Assembly (NCBI GenBank): GCA_003833135.1
Contig: QZLH01001669.1
Span: forward strand, 1-25,400
Direction of reading: 5' to 3'
Length of the DNA: 25,400 bases
Source: Oehlia diaphana
Taxonomy: Eukaryota; Glomeromycota; Glomeromycetes; Glomerales; Glomeraceae
Shown: positions 17,216-25,377 of the stretch, piece after piece
Numbering within the stretch: the stretch's first letter is position 1
Layout of the letters: every line of letters begins with the position of its first letter
Position numbers and translations under genes: made by a program
The notes under the pieces: generated by a model
Seen by the model: only the letters and a program-made list of their open reading frames with translations
What the model was told of the DNA's origin: nothing
Database searches by the model: none

Positions 17216-20200
17216 GTAACAAATTCTCTTTGAATTACTTTGTTTTGATTACTATTCTTTAATAAAATAATTAAGACTTTTTATAATTTAATAGTCAAAT
17301 ATGGTATATGGAATATCTCAAAATCCAAACACAAAAGAGTATATTATGGTCTTAAATGCTGAGTATTCTTGTGAAAAATGTTACAGATTATATTCACAAC
17401 ATTATGAAAAATGGTGTAAATCATGCCAAATAAATTACTTTAAAGAAAATTTTACATACTGGACCAGTGGAAATGATATAATTGATAAATATATTCAAGA
17501 AATGCAACTAAATATAATTGATTACAAAAGCATAATATTTGAATGGATACCATACAATCACTTTAATAATATTAAAGAAGTAGGAAGAAATGATTTTACT
17601 ACAATATGTTTAGCATCATGGGAGAATGGTCCATTAAGTTGGCGAACTTGGTATACAAGAGATTCAAGATATAAAGTTGGTTTAAAATACTTGCATAATT
17701 CACATAATAATATTGATGAGTTTTTAAAGGAGATAAGCAAGGTATGAAACTTTTTCACGAATTGATTTAATACTTGCATCTAAAAACCAAAATTTGAATT
17801 TTTTCATATTTTATTAGGGGGATAACCATTTGGGGATATATGTACATAAATATAGAGATATGATATATGGAATTTCTCAAAATCCAGATACAAAAGATTA
17901 TATTATGATTTTAGATATTGAATATTTTGAACATTACTGCATGAAATGTGATAAAGTATATACAAGAAAAAATCAAAAATGGTGTAAGCAATGTCAAATA
18001 AATAACTTTAAAGAAAATTTTGCAAACTGGACCAGTAAAAATGATAAAATTGATAAATTTATTCAAAGAATGCAACTAAATATTAATAATTACAAAGACA
18101 TAATATTTGAATGGATACCATATAATCAGTTTTATGATATTGAGGAAGCGAGTAAAGATTATTTTGCTTCGGTATATTCTGCAGAATGGAGAGATGGACC
18201 AATAAGTTGGTTTAATAAAGAATATATAAGAATTTTTTATAATAAAAAAGTTGTTTTAAAATGTTTTTATAACTTACATGATATTATTGATGGATTATAT
18301 AAGGTATGAAATTTCTTCATGATTAGATTTAAATAACTTATGTCAGAAAAACAAAACTTGAGTGATCTTTCATAATTTAATAGGTTCCAATAAAATATGG
18401 TAAATCAATATATGGAATATCTCAACATCCAAATACAAAGAACTATATATTAATTCTTAATAATAAATCTTTGGATTATTTGGAAGAATGTTGTTTAAGA
18501 TGTGATAATCTGTATACAGATATACAGAATAAATGGTGTAAAAAATGTCAAGTGAATTGTTTAAAAGAAAATTTTGCAAATTGGACCAGTGGCAATGAAA
18601 AAATTGATAATTATATTCAGAGAATTCAACTAAATATTAATAATTACAAAGACATAATATTTGAATGGATACCATATAGTCAATTTTATAATATTAAAGA
18701 AATAAACAAATTTGATTCTACTACAATATATTCAGCAATATGGAAGGATGGTCCAATGTATTATGATCAAAGAGATAAATTAGTTGCTTTAATAGGTTTG
18801 AGTAGTTCGAAAAGTATTACTGATGAATTCCTAAAAAAGGTATTGAATTACTTTTATAGTTTATTTGGTTACCTTTTTTTTTTAATGAGATAATATTTAA
18901 ATGTTATATTTTAATAGGTTCAAAATTATTTAAGAGAAAATTGCCATACAAAAAAATCAAAAAATACACTCAAAATGTATGGAATATCTCAAAGTTCAGT
19001 TACAAAAGATTATATCATGGTTATAAATCATACATATTTTGAATATTATTGTGTAAAATGTAATGAAAAATATTCAAATATAGAGTACAAATGGTGTAAA
19101 CCATGTCAAATAAATGACTTGAAAAAAAATTCTACAAATTGGAGTGGAAATAAAAAAGTTGATAGTTTCATCCAAGAAATGCAACTAAATATTGATAATT
19201 ATAAAAGCATAGTATTTGAATGGATACCATATAACCAGTTTAACAGAGTAAATAAAATAGATAAAGGTGGTTTTTCTACTGTATATTCAGCATTATGGGT
19301 GAATGGACCAAAATATTATAATCAGAATAAAAAAGAAAATTCAAATAAATTAGTTGCTTTAAAAAGTTTAAATGACTCTCAAAATATTGATGGATTTTTA
19401 AAAGAGGTATGGGATTTCTTTGATCTATTTAATTTAACCTTCTTTAATAATAATATTTATAACGTTATATTTTTATTAAAAGATTCAATATTATTCAAGA
19501 GAAATGTGTCATACAAGTAATTCAAGCAATATACTTAGAGTATATGGAATGTCACAAAATCCAATTACAAAAAATTATATTATGGTCTTTGACTATGCAA
19601 ATGGCGGAAATATTAATAATTATTGGATAAAAAAAAATTATAAAATTTTTAAATGGAAATATAAAATACAAACATTATCTGATATCATTAAAGGTCTTAA
19701 AGAAATACATCAGAAACATATGGTTCATTGTGATTTCCATACAGGAAATATATTATATGATTCATTGCATGATAAAGTATATATTTCAGATATGGGATTA
19801 TGTGGAGAAATTGGTAATATAGATAATATAGACGAAACAAAAATTTATGGAGTTATGCCTTATGTAGCTCCTGAAGTTTTAAGAGGAAAGCCTTATACTC
19901 AAGCAGCAGACATATATAGTTTTGGCATGATCATGTATTTCACAGCAACTGGAAGACAACCTTTTGATAATTGTGCGCACGATCATCATCTAGCATTAGA
20001 TATATGTAATGGAATTAGACCTAAAATAAATGAGCAAGAAGCACCGAAATGTTATATTAGCTTAATGAAAAAATGTTGGGATTCAAATCCAAATAATAGA
20101 CCAAATGCTATTGAGTTGGAAAAATTCATTAATCCATATAAGTATGAAACTGAAGCAAAATTTAAAGAGGCAGAGGAATATAGAAAAAAAAATCGTTTAT

Positions 20201-20463
20201 CTTTTAAAAATAACTTAACTAATACTCATCCCCAAGCTATTTATACTTCTCGATTACTTAACCCTTTTACAAAAGACCTTACAAAATATATTGATGATAA
20301 TGAGTTGAGTTCAAAAATCACAATTTATAACGATGAAGATAATGAAGATAATTATAATAATCATATGAGCGAAAGTTTAGGTAATTGTTTCTTTATGCTT
20401 TTTTTTATAAATAAAATATTAAATTTGGTTTAATATTTAGAAAAATGCAATGTTGATAATTGA
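16802..20463 (+). CDS. Gene B: five zinc-knuckle/N-lobe units plus C-terminal TKL-type kinase (1070 aa)
   Basis: Seven predicted exons: 16802-17215, 17295-17741, 17818-18303, 18384-18839, 18918-19406, 19483-20380, 20441-20463. All introns are GT-AG, 60-80 bp; the first five are phase 0 and the last phase 1. The frame is open throughout, giving 1071 codons with TGA. Units lie at residues 1-138, 139-287, 288-449, 450-601 and 602-764; the kinase C-lobe and tail at 765-1070. A usual member of this family has one head and one kinase, so this gene is expanded at its N-lobe. Units 1-4 look unable to bind ATP well; unit 5 with the last exon forms the full kinase. It is probably an intracellular signalling protein: no signal peptide or membrane segment. 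Alternatives are several shorter genes or isoforms starting inside; the absence of C-lobes between units argues against complete separate kinases. Confidence 0.82.
17295..17741 (+). CDS. Gene B exon 2, unit 2
   Basis: Begins SNMVYGISQNPNTKEYIMVL, then CEKC, WCKSC, FTYWTSGNDIIDKYI and FEWIPYNHF. The loop is VGRNDFTTICLASW and the lysine strip VGLKYL. 149 codons, phase 0-0. The donor reads GTATGA, so retention of the intron stops translation after one Val. Confidence 0.85.
17818..18303 (+). CDS. Gene B exon 3, unit 3
   Basis: Begins GDNHLGIYVHKYRDMIYG, then ISQNPDTKDYIMIL, YCMKC, WCKQC, FANWTSKNDKIDKFI and FEWIPYNQF. The loop is ASKDYFASVYSAEW with no glycines, and VVLKCF keeps Lys. 162 codons, phase 0-0, donor GTATGA. 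Its front half matches gene A exon 3. Confidence 0.85.
18384..18839 (+). CDS. Gene B exon 4, unit 4 (lysine lost)
   Basis: Begins VPIKYGKSIYGISQHPNTKN, then CCLRC, WCKKC, FANWTSGNEKIDNYI and FEWIPYSQF. The loop INKFDSTTIYSAIW has no glycine, and the VALK position reads VALIGL: the ATP-anchoring Lys is Ile. 152 codons, phase 0-0. No equivalent remains in gene A. Confidence 0.85.
18918..19406 (+). CDS. Gene B exon 5, unit 5 (best-preserved N-lobe)
   Basis: Begins VQNYLRENCHTKKSKNTLK, then MYGISQSSVTKDYIMV, YCVKC, WCKPC, a shortened NWSGNKKVDSFI, FEWIPYNQF, IDKGGFSTVYSALW and LVALKSLND. It keeps two glycines of the loop and the lysine, and is spliced to the C-lobe exon through a 76-bp phase-0 intron (19407-19482). 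Confidence 0.85.
19483..20463 (+). CDS. Gene B exons 6-7: kinase C-lobe and tail
   Basis: IQYYSREMCHTSNSSNILRV leads into YGMSQNPITKNYIMVFDYA, MVHCDFHTGN, SDMGLCGE, YGVMPYVAPEVLRG, QAADIYSFGMIMYF, CWDSNPNNRPNAIEL and QAIYTSRLLNPF. The catalytic Asp and Asn are present; HRD is HCD and DFG is DMG. After SESL a donor GTAATTG (20381) and acceptor ending at 20440 lead to a 23-nt last exon giving EKCNVDN and TGA (20461-20463). The same small exon is conserved in gene A. Confidence 0.87.
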
Positions 20464-20636
20464 CGAATTTATAAAGTCCTTTTTAATATAAAATGGTTCG
20501 ATTTTTGAACTAAAAGGTAAAAATATTAATTCAATAACTATTATAATATCTGTTGAAAACAATAATAATGAACATTTAGTATATAGAAATTATATGTATA
20601 TCTATTTCTTTTTTTTTTCTCAATTTATTTAGTTTT

Positions 20637-20695
20637 GTTCAACACTGATTAAAAGTGGTGTAAGCTTTTTAAATAAAATTAGTTTGTAATTGAAC
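20637..20695. repeat. GTTCAA...TTGAAC inverted repeat 3' of gene B
   Basis: GTTCAACACTGATT at one end, AGTTTGTAATTGAAC at the other, about 174 bp after the stop. It is the inverse copy of 3275-3323 with a slightly longer centre. Confidence 0.65.
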
Positions 20696-20965
20696 AAACC
20701 ATTAACATATAAAATTAACTTATTATATTAGTAAATAAACCAGTGTAGAACGAGTCTTATAATAAATATGAATTTAGGAGAGACAATCTTTTAATCCTCA
20801 TGATAAGTAATCCAAATTTTTATATAAATTAAAAAATTTTTAAACACTTGTGTAAGCATAATACATTTGAGCTAATTAAATGCCAGCTCTAACTTTCATT
20901 CCAAGTAAATAATTGCGTAGGATTTCACACTATCAGCGTATTAGTTTATGATAACATGTAGTGTA

Positions 20966-21178
20966 TGGAATCTTAGTTGCGTCTAACCAATTTTCCCACT
21001 ATTTAACCAATTTTTCCAGTGTTAAAGGCGCATCATTATTTGACATTTTTAGGGAAAAAGCTTAATTGATATCACATGTTTCTGTAAGTCAATTTTAATT
21101 CCTAAGGGCGCAGTAAGATTTTGCCGCAATGCTTAAACAATGATGACCAAAATAAATGTTTGATTAAGTAATTTAAAA
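20966..21178. other. Intergenic DNA right of the arm
   Basis: Contains two similar AACCAATTTTYCCA words (about 20989 and 21006). No gene seen. Confidence 0.35.
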
Positions 21179-21444
21179 TACCGTCTAGCACTGCATAAAG
21201 TACCCGGTTCTTTTACAATTTATCTGGTTTAAAAAATTGAATAATACCCGTAGGTACTTTGCAAGATACCGGGTATTATATGAGGGATATTCCACATTGT
21301 AATTTTGACCAGAACTAAGCTTAAATTACCAGAATTAAGGGGAGGGGTAATAACCAATGATAAAAATTTGTATCTAGTAAAATACCCGGGTCTTTTAAAG
21401 TGGGGTACGCTTAAAGGGTATACTTTATATAGTGCTAGACGGTA
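21179..21444. mobile_element. 262-bp MITE, TA target duplication (Tc1/mariner style)
   Basis: The element is 21181-21442. Both ends read CCGTCTAGCACT, continuing as YATAAAGTA, so the terminal inverted repeats are about 24-26 bp; TA flanks each side. Inside are several TACCCGG and CCGGGTA words, some inverted. Short frames through it are not genes. Confidence 0.8.
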
Positions 21445-22120
21445 TTATTCTTCCTATTTTGTGAAATTTCTTCGGGTTTCGATTTGCATCAGGTGACAGC
21501 TGACGTGAAAGCGTCTTATCACACTTATCACATAAAATTAAGTTATAGTGGGCATCTGAATACGCCATAGTTTTATTAGTGAGCCTTCCGCAGACAAATG
21601 TCACTTCCGTACGAATCAATCTGTATGTTAAACTTCAGGTCTGATGTTTACGTACACTGAACATTTTGTTTTTTAATAAATTACATTTCTGTACACAAAC
21701 TTTTTGAAATTCAATCTCTGTAAAAGCTTTAAAAATTTTGATCTCGTCAATGTTAACTTCCATCTTTGGATTTTCTCCGGCATTTAAACATATGCATGAT
21801 TAAATAATAAAAAGTACATTGATGAGTTTTGTACGTCAAACCCTTAATTCTGGAGTAAATCTGTACGCGGATGTAAAAAATTTATGTAAATTTGTCTATG
21901 GATTATGGAGAAAATTTTAGTTAAGGTTCGTACTCCAAACTTCGGCCAATTTTTCATATCCATACAATAAGAATTGCATAATTTCAACACTAAATTGTCA
22001 AATCTGTACAACGAGGTTTATATTAGTTTATTCAAGATTTCAAGGGCTCTGTTATAATAAACATTAATTCGCAATTCACGAGAAATGAAAAGGATTTTCG
22101 TCAAATTTTACTAATAACTC
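21445..22120. other. Intergenic stretch, no gene supported
   Basis: A minus-strand frame (21619-21425) includes a CDKC pair and reads fairly protein-like, but its 3' end lies in the MITE and I do not recognise it. The rest is AT-rich without motifs. Confidence 0.35.
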
Positions 22121-22510
22121 GGCGGGGCATTTTACATATTAATTTTTACACATATTTTATTTGTAAATTAAGCAAAGCAGCCCCTAGCTCATATTATAAT
22201 AATTTTAATTGTTTTGGCCAGAATTGATTGCAAAGAATGAGTTCTTAATTGTTGAAAAATAAATATGCCCAAATATACCCATAATCTCCCAGCCGACGAT
22301 TTTAATAGTAAATAGTAAATTTTAACGAAAATGCCTATTTCAGCTCTCATTTACAATTTACAATTTTGAAGATATCCTCATGTATTTTTTAATAAGAGAT
22401 AGTCAGGAAGTCAAGAATTTGTTTGAAGTTCGAAAATACAATAAAACTGTACCAATAATTGCATTTCAGCTACTTGGTACTAATAAATTTATATATAAAA
22501 TTGCCCCGCC
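22121..22510. mobile_element. Possible 390-bp inverted-repeat element
   Basis: GGCGGGGCATTTTACATAT (from 22121) is inversely matched by ATATAAAATTGCCCCGCC ending at 22510. The GC-rich tips stand out in this AT-rich region. I could not find a clear target duplication, and the interior has no transposase frame. Confidence 0.45.
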
Positions 22511-23132
22511 AATCATTAATGAAATCTTTACCTCTAATTGCAAATTAAATTTTACAAATTCAATTGGTAAATAACTTATTTATCACATTAAAAAAAATAT
22601 AATATCTAATATATAATTTCACATAAATCGATTAAGTTTTATATTTTCATAATATGATGCAATTTGCTGTGATATAAAAGTATTCTTATAAAAATTTCAC
22701 TGAATAAAAAAAAAAAATAATTTTGCAATTCAAGTGGACGCTCATCAGATGCAAATCTACTTCTGATGCAACAACCCTAGTGTCGCCCGCAAAAATGGTA
22801 GCCGGGCGACGCATGTCAGTTGTCAACCGTCATCTGACAAAAATAAATATAGATTGTCATCCTGATAATGCTCTTTTCCAATTATTCCATATGACCATAT
22901 TTTTTGCAAAAGCTCCGCGCATTTGCTACTTGAATAGCGAACCTAACAATCTTCGTGAATATACAACATTTACCATCCTATCGTATCAAAATTGTTAGAT
23001 AAATTATTGAAAGACGAAAAATTTAATAAAATATCAAAGACAATGATGAACGTTACTCGCACATTCATAATTTATTTAAAAAAAAAAAAAAATTAAAATA
23101 ATAACAAATTCACAAATTTTTTTTTGTATTTC
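22511..23132. other. Intergenic stretch with GC-richer hairpins
   Basis: GTCGCCCG (22782-22789) pairs with CGGGCGAC (22803-22810), and TGTCAG (22814-22819) with CTGACA (22834-22839). A 91-codon frame with no ATG start overlaps them and is not convincing. It could be a structured RNA or element remnant. Confidence 0.35.
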
Positions 23133-23226
23133 GTTCAATTACAAACTGATTTTTTTTTTTTATTTATATATATGAAAAAAAAAAAAAAAAAAATTTACAC
23201 GTTTTACTCTATAATCAGTGTTGAAC
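23133..23226. repeat. GTTCAA...TTGAAC inverted repeat 3' of gene C
   Basis: GTTCAATTACAAACTGATT opens and AATCAGTGTTGAAC closes, as at gene A, but the centre is expanded with A and T runs. It lies about 100 bp after the gene C stop. Confidence 0.65.
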
Positions 23227-23324
23227 AAAAAAAAAAAGAAATATACACATATATATATATTCTATATAAAGTTCACGAATTAATATTTTTCTACTTCTAT
23301 TCTATATAAACCTTTCAAGTTTAG

Positions 23325-24176
23325 TTATTCATCATTTAAATGTTTATTGAGATCTTTTACGTGAGAATTTAATAATCTAGACATATAAATAGCTTGATGA
23401 TGAATATTTGATTGAATAAATTTATTCGATTTTCGATAATTTTCAGCTTCAGTGAATTGATCTTCAATTTCATTATCAATTTCATCATCATCTGATTTTG
23501 TTTTATAAGAATTATAAAATAATCTAATCAATTCTTCTATTTCGGTAACATTTGGTCTTTTCATTGGATTTGAAATCCAACATTTTTTCATTAAATCAAT
23601 ATAACATTTTGGTATTTCTGGTTCATTTGATTCAGGTCTAATTCCTTTACATATATCTAACGCCAAGTTATGATCATGAGCACGATTGGCAAAAGGTTGT
23701 CTTCCAGTTGCTATAAAATACATAATCATACCAAAACTATAAATATCTGATTGTTGAATATGAGATTTTCCTCTTAATACTTCAGGAGCTACATAAGGCA
23801 TGACACCATAAATTTTTGTTTCATCCGTATTACCAGCATCACCATATAATCCAACATCTGATATAGTTATACTATCATTTGAGAAAACCCAATAAACCCC
23901 CTTAACCAAAACATTTCCTGTATGAAAATTACAATGAATCATTTGTTTTTGATGAATTTCTTTAAGATCACTAATAATATTCTCTAATACTTTTAATTTT
24001 ATTAACCAATTAAAATTTTTAAGGTTACTATTATGATTTATCCAATAATTGAGATTTCTACCTTCAGCATATTGAAGAACTAAAACATATTCTTTTGTAT
24101 TTGGATTTTGGGTCAATCCATAAACTTTAAGAATTTTACCGGAATTATCAACACTATTAATTGCGTATTTTTTAAC
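23325..24176 (-). CDS. Gene C kinase C-lobe, catalytic Asp missing
   Basis: VKKYAINSVDNSGKILKVYG, then EYVLVLQYAEG, MIHCNFHTGN, ISDVGLYGD, YGVMPYVAPEVLRG, QQSDIYSFGMIMYF, NPMKRPNVTEIEEL and QAIYMSRLLN, with TAA at 23325-23327. Compared with A and B: HCN for HCD, DVG for DMG, and an insertion (VYWVFSND) before the metal loop. A pseudokinase is the simplest reading. Confidence 0.85.
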   Translation of the reverse strand, partial: VKKYAINSVDNSGKILKVYGLTQNPNTKEYVLVLQYAEGRNLNYWINHNSNLKNFNWLIKLKVLENIISDLKEIHQKQMIHCNFHTGNVLVKGVYWVFSNDSITISDVGLYGDAGNTDETKIYGVMPYVAPEVLRGKSHIQQSDIYSFGMIMYFIATGRQPFANRAHDHNLALDICKGIRPESNEPEIPKCYIDLMKKCWISNPMKRPNVTEIEELIRLFYNSYKTKSDDDEIDNEIEDQFTEAENYRKSNKFIQSNIHHQAIYMSRLLNSHVKDLNKHLNDE

Positions 24177-25334
24177 CTAAAAAAAAAATGAATCATTATT
24201 AAAATACAAATAATAAGATATACCGTTTATTATTTTTTATTTTAAAATAAATAAAATTCATACCTTGTTTAAAAATTCATCAGTGAGAAATTGTGAATTA
24301 CATAAACATTTTAATGCAACTTTTTTATCTGGTGCTCTTGATAATTTATCTTTCTTCCTTTTATGAAATAATGGACCATCCTTCCATATCGCTGAATATA
24401 CTGACGCAAATCCACCTTTTCCTATTTCTCTTATATCATCAAAATTATTATATGGTATCCATTCAAATACTTCAGATATTTTTACTTCATCAAAATATTC
24501 AACAGCTTCTGATCTTATGTCTCGAATTAAATTATCAACTTTTTCATTTCCATTCCAATTTGTATAATTTATTACTTTACATTCTTTACACCATCCATAA
24601 TCTATATCTATATATACGTTACCACATATTTTACAATATCTATCACAATATTTATTTTCAAGTACAATAATATATTCTTTTGTAGTTACATGCTGAGATA
24701 TTCCATGTATTATACAATCACCATCGATCTTTATTGAATATTTTTTAACCTATTAACAAAAAAAATTAAAAATAAAAATTATTATAAAAATTAAATAAAA
24801 AATATTATAAAAATCAATTAAATTTTTTTCAAATATAACACATACCTTATCAAAAAGGTTATTAATCAATTGTTCAGAATCATTTAAATATTTTAGAGCA
24901 ACTGCTTTATTTGAATCTCTCGCATATTCTCTTTTGTCATGTAAATTATAACATAAAGGTCCACCTTTCCATACTGCTGAATATACTGTGGTATATCCAT
25001 CTTTTCCTATTTTTTTAATATTACTAAATTGATTAAATGATATCCATTCAAATACACTATCGGTTGGACAATCAATCTTTGATTGCATTTCTTGAATAAA
25101 ATAATCGATTCTTTCATTTCCACTGGTCCAATTTTTAAATTCGCCTTTTAAATATTTCATTTGACATGGTTCACACCATTTATACCCATTTTTATACAGT
25201 TTCTCACAATTTATACAATACATTTCACCATAATGATCTCCAAGAACCATCATATAATCATTTGTATCCGGATTTTGAGATATTCCATATATTTTAATCT
25301 TATTATCTAAATAATCAATTGAATAATTTTTAAC
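23325..25334 (-). CDS. Gene C (5' part off the window): at least two zinc-knuckle/N-lobe units plus C-terminal pseudokinase
   Basis: Exons on the minus strand: 25334-24846, 24749-24264, 24176-23325; introns 96 and 87 bp, GT-AG, phase 0. The visible part is 608 codons plus TAA. The first visible exon already opens with the IKIYGISQNPDT strip, so at least one more exon lies upstream beyond the right edge. Unlike gene B, both visible N-lobes look intact (IGKDGYTTV with VALK; IGKGGFASV with VALK), but the catalytic loop is HCNFHTGN: Asn replaces the catalytic Asp. It is therefore likely to bind nucleotide and not transfer phosphate. There is no extra small last exon as in A and B. The gene converges on gene B. 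Confidence 0.8.
24264..24749 (-). CDS. Gene C, second unit (exon with no start codon)
   Basis: VKKYSIKIDGDCIIHGISQH, then TTKEYIIVLE, CKIC, WCKEC, a shortened NYTNWNGNEKVDNLI, FEWIPYNNF, IGKGGFASVYSAIW, GPLFHKRKK and VALKCL, ending DEFLNK before GTATGA. 162 codons, phase 0-0. I see no ATG in this frame, so it is readable only as an internal exon. That is good evidence that these units are spliced together. Confidence 0.82.
24846..25334 (-). CDS. Gene C, upstream unit
   Basis: VKNYSIDYLDNKIKIYGISQ, then MMVL, CINC, WCEPC, FKNWTSGNERIDYFI, FEWISFNQF, IGKDGYTTVYSAVW and VALKYL. 163 codons, phase 0-0. Acceptor TTTGATAG lies at the 5' end beside a long homopolymer that fills the rest of the window. 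Confidence 0.82.
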
Positions 25335-25346
25335 CTATCAAATAAT

Positions 25347-25377
<31 letters not shown>

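Larger units (their letters stand above)
16550..20965. repeat. Right arm of the large inverted duplication (gene B)
   Basis: Inverse copy of 2540-6290. It carries the full five-unit gene and lacks both MITEs seen in the left arm, so it preserves the empty sites near 20780-20830. Similarity ends at about 20965, where the left arm enters the GATTCGAAT block. Confidence 0.85.

Noticed and set aside
17558..17779. Minus-strand frame under gene B exon 2
   Set aside because: Antisense shadow of a well-supported exon. The frame at 13945-13736 opposite the coiled-coil gene and that at 9282-9091 opposite the decayed kinase are rejected for the same reason.
16802..20463. Five or six separate small genes, one per unit
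   Set aside because: Units 2-5 start with a hinge strip and lack a C-lobe; each is bounded by matched splice sites in phase 0, and one gene C unit has no ATG. A single spliced gene explains all of this better, although internal starts cannot be excluded.
2540..20965. Inverted duplication as an assembly mirror artefact
   Set aside because: The arms differ in unit number, in two insertions with their own duplication signatures, and by many base changes, which an artefact would not produce.
21305..21496. 63-codon plus-strand frame
   Set aside because: Runs across the right end of the 21181-21442 MITE.
22723..22998. 91-codon frame
   Set aside because: Begins at a TTG codon, crosses two hairpins and has no recognisable motif.
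23124..23309. 61-codon Lys/Tyr-rich frame
   Set aside because: Low-complexity product of A and T runs within the 3' flank of gene C.
24293..24670. A 125-codon plus-strand frame rich in Leu and Tyr
   Set aside because: It is the antisense of the gene C unit exon 24749-24264; its hydrophobic make-up is what AT-rich antisense gives.
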